The notes beneath the pieces were generated by a model that was given only the letters and a program-made list of their open reading frames with translations, was not told the DNA's origin and searched no databases. The translations under genes were made by a program, and so were the position numbers. From CBDANO01 sp965197665 (lineage in GTDB: Bacteria; Chloroflexota; Dehalococcoidia; Lucifugimonadales; UBA3495), in NCBI GenBank assembly GCA_965197665.1, contig CBDANO010000004.1, positions 451,838 to 515,837 of the forward strand: DNA of 64,000 nucleotides, read 5' to 3'. This document shows positions 34,228 to 43,027 of this stretch, in pieces. The stretch's first letter is position 1; every line of letters starts with the position of its first letter.

Positions 34228-36630
34228 TTAGCTCCTCAGGGATGCTTGTACTTCCCGCTCCAAGGTGCGCAGCAGGCCCTGCAACGACCGGTTCACTTCT
34301 TCTGCGGTCAACGTGCGGTCCTGAGCTTGGAAGTACACGTGGAAGGCCAGAGACTTGGTACCGGGAGGGATTTTATCTCCGGTATAGATATCGAACAAGT
34401 CCACCCGGTCCACCAACCGGTGTCGCGTGATGATACCTTGGACCCGGGCGGCCGGAGTGTTGGAAGGGACAACCAAGGCCAAGTCTCGGGAGGCGGCCGG
34501 GAACCGGGAGATGGCGGCGAACTGCTTTCCATCCGAGGGAAGGGCCCGAAGCAATGAGTCGATCCCCAACTCGAAGTACATCACCGGCCCGGTTTCCAGG
34601 TCGAACTCCTTGGCGACATCCGGGTTGACCTCACCTATTACGCCAAGGGGCTCGCTTCCGGACTTGACCTCGGCGCACGTCCCCGGGCGAAAATACGGGT
34701 CGTCGGCCGGTTTGTAGTCGGCGGCCACCCCCAAGCGTTCAAGCAGATCATCCAAGATGCCCTTGGCGTCGTAGAAGTCGATGGGTTGACCGGCTTGCAG
34801 CCACGAAGACCGCCACCGCTGCCCCGCCAAAACACCGGATACCATCTCGCGCTCGTCGGGAAGGTCGTTGGGTCGCGGCCTGAATGTCCGCCCCAACTCG
34901 AACAAGCGTACCGGGCCTTCGCTATGGCCCCGGCCCGCGGCTAAGGTGCCCAACAGGCTTGGCCTCAGCGTGGGGCGAAGAAACTCAGTAGTCGTATTCA
35001 TAGCGTTGGCCACCCGGAGAGGCCGGTACCCGTTGTCCTGATGTCGCGCCTTCTCCAGGTCCTCCAAGCTAATGAACGGGTAGCTAATGACCTCTTGCAT
35101 ACCACCGGCCGCCAACGAGTCCTTGACCGTTTCTACCAGCCGCCTGTTGGGGTCTTGCTGTTGGTAGGGTATTGGGGTGGAGAGCATGGTGACGGGTACC
35201 GAATCGTAGCCGATTATACGCACCACTTCCTCCACCAAGTCATCCTCGATGCTAATGTCATTTCGCCAATAGGGGACCGTGACCTCAACCGCATCGCCGC
35301 CGCCGTGGTTGATCCGGAACCCCAAAGAGGTCAACACTCGCTTCACCGTGTCCAACGGGACGTCCATTCCCAGCACTTTTTTCAAGCGGGCGGACGTCAA
35401 GAGCAACGTGTCGGGAAGGTCCCGCCGGCCGGGAAAAACGTCAACGATCCCCGGCGCTGCGCTGCCTCCCGCGACTTGTTGAATCAACTGGGTGGCCCGG
35501 CGGATGGCGATAGGCGCCAGCTCCGGCCGCAAGCCTTTCTCGAACCTCAGAGTGGCTTCGGTGCGCAGTCCAAGTGCCTGGGCCGTCTCCCGGTTGTTAT
35601 AGCCGTCGAACGAGGCCGATTCAAGGAGCACGCTGGACGTATCCGGTCCGATTTCGCTGTTGGCGCCGCCTATTACCCCGCCGATTCCGATGGGGTCGCG
35701 GCTGTCGGCGATAACCAGGTTCCGGCTGCTCAACCGGCGTTCGACGCCGTCCAAGGTAACCAGGGTTTCACCGGGGGCGGCGCGGCGGACGATGATGGTC
35801 TTGTCCTTGAGCTTGTCGAGATCGAAGGCGTGGAGGGGCTGGTTGTACTCCAACATGACGTAGTTGGTAACGTCCACCACGTTGTTGATTGGGCGCAATC
35901 CCGCCCTCGTCAGCCGCTCCTGCAACCACTGGGGCGAGGGTCCGACGCCGACGCCGTTTATTAGACTGGCGGTATAGCGGCGGCACAGGTCAGGATCGGC
36001 AATGCTGATAGACACTTGGCCGGATATGTCGGGGCCGCTCTCGGGGTAAGCAACTTCCGGCTCGCGCACTTTGCCGCCCGTCAAGGCCGCCACCTCGCGG
36101 GCAACCCCCAACATGGATAAACAGTCCAGCCGGTTGGGGGTAAGCTCCAAGTCTAGGACCGTGTCCCCCAAGTAACTGTCCAGAGGGACGCCCAAAGGGG
36201 CGTCGCCTGGGAGGACGATTATACCGGTGTGATCTTCACCCAAGCCCAACTCCAACTCGGAGCAAATCATTCCCTCCGACACCACGCCGCGAATACGCGC
36301 CGCCTTGACCGCCTCGCGCTTACCGGAGTGGGCGTTGAACAGCTGGGCGCCGACGCCGGCGAAACAAACTTTTTGTCCGGCGGCTACGTTGGGCGCCCCG
36401 CACACCACTTCCAACTCGCCGGTGCCCGTGTTCACTCGGCACAGGGACAAGCGGTCGGCTTGGGGGTGAGGCCGGACGTTTTCCACCAAGCCCACCACAC
36501 AATCATTCCAACCGCCGAGTCGGACCACTTCACCCACCTCCACTCCGGCCATCGTCAATCGATGGGCCAGCTCTACGGCGGGGAGGTCAACGTCGACATA
36601 GTCTTGCAGCCAACTAAGCGGTACTTTCAT
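34228..36630 (-). CDS. pheT: Phenylalanyl-tRNA synthetase beta subunit
   Basis: 800 residues. Domain order is complete: N-terminal MKVPLSWLQDYVD, EMAP/tRNA-binding domain (about 40-155), B3/B4 editing domain (about 215-385), B5 (about 405-475, RLKKVLGMDVP), pseudo-catalytic core (about 490-700), and the C-terminal ferredoxin-like anticodon-binding domain (about 705-798, FPAASRDLALVVPSNTP). With PheS it forms the heterotetramer that charges tRNA-Phe. It is separated from pheS by 77 nt. Confidence 0.96.
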   Translation of the reverse strand: MKVPLSWLQDYVDVDLPAVELAHRLTMAGVEVGEVVRLGGWNDCVVGLVENVRPHPQADRLSLCRVNTGTGELEVVCGAPNVAAGQKVCFAGVGAQLFNAHSGKREAVKAARIRGVVSEGMICSELELGLGEDHTGIIVLPGDAPLGVPLDSYLGDTVLDLELTPNRLDCLSMLGVAREVAALTGGKVREPEVAYPESGPDISGQVSISIADPDLCRRYTASLINGVGVGPSPQWLQERLTRAGLRPINNVVDVTNYVMLEYNQPLHAFDLDKLKDKTIIVRRAAPGETLVTLDGVERRLSSRNLVIADSRDPIGIGGVIGGANSEIGPDTSSVLLESASFDGYNNRETAQALGLRTEATLRFEKGLRPELAPIAIRRATQLIQQVAGGSAAPGIVDVFPGRRDLPDTLLLTSARLKKVLGMDVPLDTVKRVLTSLGFRINHGGGDAVEVTVPYWRNDISIEDDLVEEVVRIIGYDSVPVTMLSTPIPYQQQDPNRRLVETVKDSLAAGGMQEVISYPFISLEDLEKARHQDNGYRPLRVANAMNTTTEFLRPTLRPSLLGTLAAGRGHSEGPVRLFELGRTFRPRPNDLPDEREMVSGVLAGQRWRSSWLQAGQPIDFYDAKGILDDLLERLGVAADYKPADDPYFRPGTCAEVKSGSEPLGVIGEVNPDVAKEFDLETGPVMYFELGIDSLLRALPSDGKQFAAISRFPAASRDLALVVPSNTPAARVQGIITRHRLVDRVDLFDIYTGDKIPPGTKSLAFHVYFQAQDRTLTAEEVNRSLQGLLRTLEREVQASLRS

Positions 36631-36707
36631 ACATTGTCACGCAATGGGTCATGCAATGGCGCTTTAGCACGATGCTAACCGGGCCCGGCGGGCGATTCCC
36701 GGCCGCC

Positions 36708-37847
36708 TCAGAACTGACGCAAAAACCTTAGGTCATTGGAGTAGAACAACCTGATGTCGTCGATGCCGTACTTTAGCATTGCGATGCGCTCCGGCCCCAG
36801 CCCAAACGCGAAGCCGGTATACTTCTCCGGATCGTAGCCCACGCCGGACAGTACCCGGGGATGCACCATTCCGGCGCCCATGATCTCGATCCATCCGCTG
36901 CCCCGGCAGATGCGGCAGTCGCTCCTCTCGCCCGAGCAAGCGAAGCAGTCGATGGACATGTCTACGCCGGGCTCCACGAAGGGGAAGTAGTCGCACCGGA
37001 ACCTCACCTTGCGGTCCTCCCCAAACAAGCGTCTAGCGAACTCATACAGCGTGCCCTTCAGGTCGGCAAAGGTGATGCCGTCATCCACCGCCAAGCCTTC
37101 AACCTGGTAGAAATGCCACTCGTGGGTGGCATCGGTCGCTTCATACCGGTAGCACTTTCCCGGCACCACCACCCGGATTGGCGGACCGGCGGCTTCCATG
37201 ATTCTGGCTTGCATCGGCGAGGTGTGGGTACGGAGGAGCATTGGCTGCTCACCGGCTTCGTTCCGGTAGTCGATCCACAGAGTGTTCCACATGTCCCTGG
37301 CCGGGTGGCCCTTGGGTATGTTGAGCATCTCGAAGTTATAGTGGTCCCACTCCACCTCGGGGCCTTCGACCACGCTGAAGCCCATCGCCGCGAAGGCGCC
37401 GCAAATTTCCCTCACGATCTGGGTCGTTGGATGCAAGCGCCCCGCCAAGACAGGCCGGCCGGGCAGGGTAACGTCGAGGGTGTCTTGGGCCGCCTCCCGA
37501 GCCTTGGCAATCTCCCGCAGCTTTTGCTCGAATCCGGATTCTAGTGTCCGTTTCGCCTGATTCGCCGCAGCGCCAGCGCTGCGGCGCTCCTCCAAGTCCA
37601 ACTCGGAGATTCCTCGAAGGAGGACCGTCAACCGGCCCCGGCGGCCCAAGTAAGCGACCCGCCACTCCTCCAGCGCTCCGGGTTCGTCCAACCCTTGCAG
37701 CCGGCCAAGTGCCTCTCGGGTCAACTCTTCAATTGACTGGGACGCGGACTGGGACGCGGACTGGGACGCGGGTACGGCCAACAGACTACCCCCGAAGTTG
37801 CTCCCATACCTACTCACGGTAAGACAGACGTGGGAAGCGGACGCCAT
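36708..37847 (-). CDS. pheS: Phenylalanyl-tRNA synthetase alpha subunit
   Basis: 379 residues from an ATG at 37847 that sits about 25 nt after the predicted transcription start, with no clear ribosome-binding site. Class II synthetase: HPTTQIVREICGAF, GPEVEWDHYNFEMLNIPKGHPAR (motif 1 region), RVVVPGKCYRYEATDATHEWHFYQVEG (motif 2) and GFAFGLGPERIAMLKYGIDDIR (motif 3). An insert with four cysteines (CFAC and CRIC, about 300-315) may bind zinc. The first ~40 residues are not typical and include three tandem SQSA-type repeats. Confidence 0.93.
   Translation of the reverse strand: MASASHVCLTVSRYGSNFGGSLLAVPASQSASQSASQSIEELTREALGRLQGLDEPGALEEWRVAYLGRRGRLTVLLRGISELDLEERRSAGAAANQAKRTLESGFEQKLREIAKAREAAQDTLDVTLPGRPVLAGRLHPTTQIVREICGAFAAMGFSVVEGPEVEWDHYNFEMLNIPKGHPARDMWNTLWIDYRNEAGEQPMLLRTHTSPMQARIMEAAGPPIRVVVPGKCYRYEATDATHEWHFYQVEGLAVDDGITFADLKGTLYEFARRLFGEDRKVRFRCDYFPFVEPGVDMSIDCFACSGERSDCRICRGSGWIEIMGAGMVHPRVLSGVGYDPEKYTGFAFGLGPERIAMLKYGIDDIRLFYSNDLRFLRQF
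37736..37771. repeat. Triple 12-bp repeat in the pheS 5' end
   Basis: GACTGGGACGCG occurs three times head to tail and codes for a repeated Ala-Ser-Gln-Ser stretch near residue 27 of PheS. Confidence 0.9.
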
Positions 37848-37876
37848 GAATGGAAATCGTCATTACCGGCCAAGCT

Positions 37877-37906
37877 ATTATAGGAATCGTAGCGAGCTGA
37901 GGTCAA
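37877..37906 (-). promoter_or_regulatory. Promoter of pheS-pheT
   Basis: On the minus strand TTGACC, 18-bp spacer, perfect TATAAT. Confidence 0.7.
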
Positions 37907-37992
37907 GGACATTGGCCGGCCGTTGACCCCAGCTCCGGCGTCTGGGGCCTCATCCGTTAAACCGCCGCCCCAGGGGCGCTGACAGGGCAATA

Positions 37993-38021
37993 TTGAAATA
38001 GAACATATATTCGGTTAATCT
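37993..38021 (+). promoter_or_regulatory. Promoter of the zinc-ribbon/RuvC-like pair
   Basis: TTGAAA, 17-bp spacer, TAATCT; divergent from the pheS promoter. The first start codon (GTG 38038) is only ~10 nt after the expected transcription start. Confidence 0.6.
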
Positions 38022-38037
38022 TATCCAGAGGTGCCGC

Positions 38038-38376
38038 GTGGACTGGTTTCGCTTCAAAGCATGTCTTAAATGCCACGGCGACCTGGTATTCGACGAAGGC
38101 GACTGGCTTTGTCTACAGTGCGGGACATACTACTACACCGGCCTTTACCGCCGGCCCAACCGGAGCCAACCGCAGGACCATTACAGGCCGGGGCCGCCCT
38201 GTCGGGAGAAAGACGCCGCTCTTGGGCAGCTCCAAGCGACGTTTCCTTTCCCCGGGACAAGCTCATCCACCATCCTGGGAGCGCTCCCTTCCGGGGCCGC
38301 GGGCGACGTTACGCATAGAGAGAACTTCGCAAGCGAGTCTTACGTGACCGGCTTTGGCCCCACTATATCGGCGTAA
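38038..38376 (+). CDS. Small zinc-ribbon protein
   Basis: 112 residues, GTG start with GAGGTG close by. Two knuckles CLKCHGDL (about 9-16) and CLQCGTYY (about 26-33) form a clear four-Cys zinc ribbon; the remaining ~75 residues are Pro/Gly/Ser-rich and probably disordered. The stop overlaps the next start (TAATG), so the two proteins are made together. A nucleic-acid-binding partner of the RuvC-like protein is a reasonable guess. Confidence 0.7.
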   Translation: MDWFRFKACLKCHGDLVFDEGDWLCLQCGTYYYTGLYRRPNRSQPQDHYRPGPPCREKDAALGQLQATFPFPGTSSSTILGALPSGAAGDVTHRENFASESYVTGFGPTISA

Positions 38377-38876
38377 TGCCGCATACAAACCGCCGGCAAC
38401 CGCTTCTAGCCTTGGACGCCGGGGTTGGGGAAACCGGGTGGGCGGTGTTCTCTCCCGGCTATGAAGTGACGACCGGCGTCATCGGAATACCGGGGCGGCG
38501 CGGTATGAGCGTTCCGGCCCGCCTGCGCCACTTGACCGAGGAGTTGGACCGCTTGGTGGAGCAGTGGGACCCGCACGCCGTCGTCCACAGCCTGCCCTCG
38601 GGGATCCATTGGCCCGTGCCCGCCTTGCAGTTGTTGGGCAACGCATTGCAAGAATGGTGTCAACGTTGCCAACTCCCCCTCTTTGCCTACTCGGCTCAAG
38701 AAGTGCGGAGCGGCCTTACCGGGCGCTCCAATGCGTCCAGAGAGGACTTGTCCTACGCGGTGATGTTGGACCTGGAGTTGATCGGGCAAAGTAAGACCAC
38801 CCACGAGTGGGAAGCGGTTGCCGTCGGCCACTATCACTTATCGCGCCAAGGCGGCGGTTCCAAGACCTCCGGGTGA
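38376..38876 (+). CDS. RuvC-like resolvase-fold protein
   Basis: 166 residues. The first strand LLALDAGVGETGWAVF (about 10-25) has the RuvC/RNase-H catalytic Asp and Gly. The second strand VVHSLPSG lacks the usual acidic residue (His in place of Glu), and the last motif HEWEAVAVGHYH (about 143-154) has Glu where RuvC has Asp. The fold is therefore RuvC-like but the active site is altered; it may be an inactive or differently acting nuclease. Translationally coupled to the zinc-ribbon gene. Confidence 0.65.
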   Translation: MPHTNRRQPLLALDAGVGETGWAVFSPGYEVTTGVIGIPGRRGMSVPARLRHLTEELDRLVEQWDPHAVVHSLPSGIHWPVPALQLLGNALQEWCQRCQLPLFAYSAQEVRSGLTGRSNASREDLSYAVMLDLELIGQSKTTHEWEAVAVGHYHLSRQGGGSKTSG

Positions 38877-38935
38877 AAAGCTCTCCGCCGACCGCCGTCC
38901 TAAAGCCCGTCATTCAAGGCCGTGTATAATTAACG

Positions 38936-38997
38936 CGGCGTGGGGCAGCCCTCGCGCTATCCCGGGACGGGCGACAAGATACTTGCACATGACGTTA
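38936..38997 (+). mobile_element. Partial element copy F (right end)
   Basis: GCGTGGGGCAGCCCTCGCGC, then GGACGGGCGACAAGATACTTG and GCACATGACGTT follow the family right end; no palindrome or left half remains. It separates the RuvC-like gene from the DUF3467-like gene. Confidence 0.6.
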
Positions 38998-39092
38998 ATC
39001 AACCGAGGCCGGCAGCGAGGCGCAAGCTCGATTGTTATGCCGCTCCGACCCCAGCGCCGCGCCGGAGCGCCGGTCTCACGAGGAGACAACCC

Positions 39093-39449
39093 ATGCCGAT
39101 CATCCAGCGACCGTACGTCCCGCCTGAGGACCAAGTTCCTCAGGAAGATGACTACGTCAACCCCGGCGGCACCCAACCGCAGGAGGGATACGCGGGGGAA
39201 CCCATCACCTTCTACAGCGATTCCATGCACATCTTCAGCAGCCTCTACTCCGCCGTCTTGTTCTTCGGAGAGCAGATGGAAGAACGGGAACCCATCCTGC
39301 GGGCCCGGATCAAGGTCAGCCCCCAGATGCTTAAGGCCATCGCCTTGTTGACCAACAAGCACGTGCGGGAGTACGAGGAAGCGGTGGGGCCGATTACCTT
39401 GCCGGAGCAGGTATACGCCGCTTGGGAACTGGAGTCGGAGGCCCGTTGA
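39093..39449 (+). CDS. DUF3467-like protein
   Basis: 118 residues from the ATG at 39093, with AGGAG eight bases upstream (the longer frame crosses a repeat fragment). The segment from about 40 on, ITFYSDSMHIFSSLYSAVLFFG, then RIKVSPQMLKAIALLTNKHVREYEEAVGPITLP, follows the DUF3467 pattern of two short strands plus a helix with (V/M)SPQ. That family has no known role. It overlaps the next gene by one base (TGATG). Confidence 0.65.
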   Translation: MPIIQRPYVPPEDQVPQEDDYVNPGGTQPQEGYAGEPITFYSDSMHIFSSLYSAVLFFGEQMEEREPILRARIKVSPQMLKAIALLTNKHVREYEEAVGPITLPEQVYAAWELESEAR

Positions 39450-39937
39450 TGACCGGCCCGGAAGACCGGCCCTTGGCCGAGGACTCCGCTTGCCCGGTCG
39501 AGGTGCAGCCGGGTGTGGACCAAGCGACCCCCGGCGGCTGGAGTTGGCGGCGCGTCGGTACCAGCCAGCCCAACCAAGCCACGTTCCACATCAGCCATAG
39601 CGACGTCACCCAGGTGACGGTGGACGTGCTCCGCCCGTCGGACTCCCCTCCGGATGCCGCTTTCGAAATCACCAAGGACATCCCCATAGTGATTATCGAC
39701 AGTCTCGACAAGTATTGGGCTGGTGAAGCCCGGTCCCGGCTGCCTCTAAACGGCCTTCGAGTGCCGGTGGGGGACGATACCAAGGAGGGCGCCAAGGCGG
39801 CGTTGGGGGCTGACTTGGCGGCCCAACTCCGCTTGTTGCTTTTGCTATCATCCTCCCGGGAGGGGGAAATGGCGCCCCAGTTGCGGCAGAACTTAGCCCT
39901 CCTCAGTCAACACCTGGCGCCCCGCCGGCGGCCGTAG
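39449..39937 (+). CDS. Hypothetical protein coupled to the DUF3467-like gene
   Basis: 162 residues, ATG overlapping the preceding TGA. Disordered, Pro/Gly-rich N-terminus, a beta-rich middle (TFHISHSDVTQVTVDVLRP, IPIVIIDSLDKYWAGE) and a C-terminal Leu/Arg/Gln-rich helix. No known family is recognised. Its coupling with the DUF3467-like gene suggests a two-protein unit. Confidence 0.55.
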   Translation: MTGPEDRPLAEDSACPVEVQPGVDQATPGGWSWRRVGTSQPNQATFHISHSDVTQVTVDVLRPSDSPPDAAFEITKDIPIVIIDSLDKYWAGEARSRLPLNGLRVPVGDDTKEGAKAALGADLAAQLRLLLLLSSSREGEMAPQLRQNLALLSQHLAPRRRP

Positions 39938-39968
39938 AGGGTCCCGGCCTACGGTATACTACGCCCGG

Positions 39969-41666
39969 TTACGTTAGCAGACGCCGTACCGCGTCGACCG
40001 CTTCATCCATAGGGACGGCGTCGGGCTGCCCATCCCGGCGCCTTTTTACTTCAAAGACGCCATTCTTTAGGTTCCGCGGGCTAACCACCAAGCGCACGGG
40101 AAGGCCCAAGAGATCGGCGTCATTCAGCTTCACTCCGGCGGCTTGGTCGGTGCGATCATCGTAGAGTGTCTCGACGCCGTGGTCCCAGAGGTCCCGGTAG
40201 AGCCGGCCGGCGGCGGCGGAGACGTCCTCATTGGAAAGGTTCAGCCCCACCAAGTGGGCTTGGTACGGAGCCAAGGGCGCGGGAAAGACGATCCCCTGCT
40301 CATCGTGGTTTTGCTCGATGGCGGCGGCCAGCAGGCGTCCTACTCCAATGCCGTAGCAACCCATCGTTATGGGCTGCTGCTTACCCTCCCCGTCCAAATA
40401 GAGGGCTCCCATGTTCTCGCTGAAGAAGGTCCCCAGCTTGAAGATGTGCCCTACCTCGATCCCCCGCACCGATTCCAACCCGTGCCCGCATCTCGAACAC
40501 ATGAGCCCCGGCTCGGCTAGGGCGATGTCGGTAAGGATATCGACCTCGAAATCCCGGGGGTAGTTGGCGCCCCGCAGGTGAGTGTCGGGCTTATTGGCGC
40601 CGACTATGAAGTTGTTCCCCTTGGTGATGGACAGGTCGGCGACCCGCTTGACCCCGGTGAGTCCTACAGCTGACGCAGAACCGGCCACCAGTCCGGCGGA
40701 CCCGACTTCTTCATCGGTGGCCAGCCGCAACTCATCGGCGTGCAAAGCGTTCTTCAGCTTGACCTCGTTTACCGCCAAGTCTCCCCGGATTCCCGCAAAC
40801 ACCACCTCCCCATCGGCCGAGTAGAATACGGCTTTGATGGTCTTCTCCGGCGGGACATCCAAGAACCGGGTCAAGTCTTCTATGGTCTTGACGTCAGGGG
40901 TACTAACTTCATCCAGGACCTGCTCCGGTTCGGCGGGAAGGTCTTTGCAACCGGCGACCGCTTTCTCTGCGTTGGCAGTGTAACCGCAGCCCGGGCAGGC
41001 GATGACCGTGTCCTCTCCGCTGGGAGCGGGTAGAATGAACTCGTGGGAGTCCTTGCCTCCTATCGCGCCGCTGTCCGCCTCAGCCATAAGCACCGGGAGG
41101 TCGCAGCGCCGGTAAACGTTGCGGTAGGCTTGGGCCATGGCCTGATAGCTCCCTTCCAGGCTGGTGTCGTCAGCGTCGAAGCTGTAGGCGTCTTTCATGT
41201 CGAATTCGCGCACTCTCACCAGTCCGGCCCGGGGCCGCGGCTCGTCGCGGAACTTGGTTTGTATCTGGTAGAGAATCACCGGCAAGTCCCGGTAGCTCTG
41301 GACGTTGGCCCGGACGATGCCGGTTACTACTTCTTCGTGAGTCGGCGCTAGGACCATGGGCCGGCCTCTCCGGTCTTCAAGGGAGAAGAGGTTATCCCCA
41401 AAAGCAGCCTTGCGGCCCGTGTGCTCCCACAACTCCATCGGTTGCAGGGCCGGCATCATTAGTTCCTGGCCGCCGGCGGCGTCCATTTCCTCTCGGATGA
41501 TGTTCTCGATCTTGCGGAGGGACCGCAAAGCCAAGGGCAAGTAGGAGTAGACGCCGGCGGCTACTTGATGAATCAGACCCGCCTTGAGCATGAGGCGGTG
41601 GCTGGCCGTCTCAGCTTCGGGCGGGTCGGACCGGAGGGTCTTGGTGACTAGCCGGGTGAACCTCAT
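39969..41666 (-). CDS. proS: Prolyl-tRNA synthetase (bacterial type)
   Basis: 565 residues. Class II synthetase with motif 1 region AAGVYSYLPLALRSLRKIENIIREEMDAAGGQE, motif 2 FRDEPRPRAGLVRVREFDMKDAYSF and motif 3 MGCYGIGVGRLLAAAIEQNHD. Between motifs 2 and 3 lies the YbaK-like editing insert (about 230-390, TIKAVFYSADGEVVFAGIRGD), which identifies the bacterial type. The anticodon-binding domain is at about 470-565. Last gene of the rpsB cluster; its start overlaps the ispG stop by 4 nt. Confidence 0.96.
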   Translation of the reverse strand: MRFTRLVTKTLRSDPPEAETASHRLMLKAGLIHQVAAGVYSYLPLALRSLRKIENIIREEMDAAGGQELMMPALQPMELWEHTGRKAAFGDNLFSLEDRRGRPMVLAPTHEEVVTGIVRANVQSYRDLPVILYQIQTKFRDEPRPRAGLVRVREFDMKDAYSFDADDTSLEGSYQAMAQAYRNVYRRCDLPVLMAEADSGAIGGKDSHEFILPAPSGEDTVIACPGCGYTANAEKAVAGCKDLPAEPEQVLDEVSTPDVKTIEDLTRFLDVPPEKTIKAVFYSADGEVVFAGIRGDLAVNEVKLKNALHADELRLATDEEVGSAGLVAGSASAVGLTGVKRVADLSITKGNNFIVGANKPDTHLRGANYPRDFEVDILTDIALAEPGLMCSRCGHGLESVRGIEVGHIFKLGTFFSENMGALYLDGEGKQQPITMGCYGIGVGRLLAAAIEQNHDEQGIVFPAPLAPYQAHLVGLNLSNEDVSAAAGRLYRDLWDHGVETLYDDRTDQAAGVKLNDADLLGLPVRLVVSPRNLKNGVFEVKRRRDGQPDAVPMDEAVDAVRRLLT

Positions 41667-42796
41667 GACGGCGCGGGGGTCTTGTCCACTTCTTCCATGA
41701 GGGCCGAAAGCATTTCGTCGCCGGGCACTACCCGCACCTTCTCACCCTTGCGGAAGATTACTGCTCTGCCAGCTCCCGCCGCTATGCCCACGTCGGCGTC
41801 CTTGGCTTCGCCGGGGCCATTGACCTCGCACCCCATGACTGCCACTTTGACATTCTTGTCACTGCCTTTCAGCAAGGCGTCAACGTCGTTGGCCAGCTTG
41901 ATTACGTCAACGTCGGCCCGTCCGCAACTGGGGCAGGCCACCAGGACCGCGCCTTTCTGCCGAAGGTTCAAGGACTTGAGAATCTCGTACCCCGCGGCTA
42001 CTTCATCCTTAGAATCGCCGCTCAGCGACACCCTGATGGTGTCGCCTATGCCCTCGTAGAGGAGCACCCCCAAGCCCACCGCGGTGCGAATGGAGCCGGC
42101 TTGGGCCGTCCCGGCCTCGGTGATACCCAGATGCAAGGGATAGGGGACCATTCCCGCCAACCGCCGGTAGGCCTCGACCGTAGTCGGCACGTCGAAGGCC
42201 TTCATCGATATCTTGATGTCGTCGAAGTCCTGCTCTTCCAGCAGGCTGATCTCCCAGAGAGCGGTAGCCACCATGTGGTCGACTACGCTGTACTCGCCCT
42301 CTTTTACGTCTCCGGCTTTGGGAAGCCGGTTGACTAGGTCCATGTGACGGGAGAAGCCCCTGGTCCTACCGATGCCGCCCACGGGGGGCAGGCTCCCGAA
42401 GTTGACGCCTATCCGGATCGGAATGCCCCGGTCCTTGGCCGCTTTGACCACTTGACGCACTTGGTCCTCATCCCGCAGGTTGCCCGGGTTGAGCCGCAAA
42501 CAGTCCACTCCCCCTTCGGCGCATTCCAACGCCAGTTTGTAGTGGAAGTGGATGTCGGCGATTAGGGGGATGCTGATTCGCTTTTTGATCTCCCCCATGG
42601 CTTGGGCCGCTTCCATGTCCGGCACGGCGCTCCGGATGATTTCACATCCCTCTTCCTCCAACTCGTGGATCTGGCGAACAGTAGCGGCCACGTCCCGGGT
42701 GTCCGTCTTGGTCATGGACTGGACCGCAATATCGGCCCCGCCCCCGACTTTGACCCCGCCAACGTATACCGGCTTGGTGGGACGGCGTTTATTCAT
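41663..42796 (-). CDS. ispG: 4-hydroxy-3-methylbut-2-en-1-yl diphosphate synthase
   Basis: 377 residues from the ATG at 42796 (GAGGA eight bases before); the frame is open upstream without support. IspG makes HMBPP in the MEP isoprenoid pathway using a 4Fe-4S cluster. Motifs: VQSMTKTDTRDV, LIADIHFHYKLAL, RLNPGN, IRIGVNFGSL, and the cluster cysteines in ACPSCGR and VMGCEVNGPGEA. It is the shorter bacterial form, without the plant-type insert. Neighbours dxr and rseP place it in the isoprenoid part of this operon. Confidence 0.96.
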   Translation of the reverse strand: MNKRRPTKPVYVGGVKVGGGADIAVQSMTKTDTRDVAATVRQIHELEEEGCEIIRSAVPDMEAAQAMGEIKKRISIPLIADIHFHYKLALECAEGGVDCLRLNPGNLRDEDQVRQVVKAAKDRGIPIRIGVNFGSLPPVGGIGRTRGFSRHMDLVNRLPKAGDVKEGEYSVVDHMVATALWEISLLEEQDFDDIKISMKAFDVPTTVEAYRRLAGMVPYPLHLGITEAGTAQAGSIRTAVGLGVLLYEGIGDTIRVSLSGDSKDEVAAGYEILKSLNLRQKGAVLVACPSCGRADVDVIKLANDVDALLKGSDKNVKVAVMGCEVNGPGEAKDADVGIAAGAGRAVIFRKGEKVRVVPGDEMLSALMEEVDKTPAPS

Positions 42797-43027
42797 GATC
42801 AATTCCTCTTCCGGCCCAGGGGCCGGTGAGACATTCTTTGGGTTCAGCGGAGCGCCAAGTTGAGCCGGTTCTTTCCTTGAGGAGAGGCTGTATGCCCCTC
42901 GCCGCCGATTATGATACCCAGGGCAAAGAATGATTCGGAGCTTTCTTTCGTAATGGTACACGCCGTAATGTTACACGAAAGACGGCGGCCATGAAAGGAG
43001 ACGGCCTTTCTAATGCGGGAGCTTTCC

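Noticed and set aside
33423..34430. 335-codon open frame antisense to moeA and pheT
   Set aside because: It has no recognisable motif and mirrors well-conserved genes on the other strand; high GC keeps antisense frames open.
35041..35964. 307-codon frame antisense to pheT
   Set aside because: Shadow of pheT codons; no ribosome-binding site or domain.
39945..39960. TATACT promoter box between convergent genes
   Set aside because: No -35 partner and no gene downstream in that direction.
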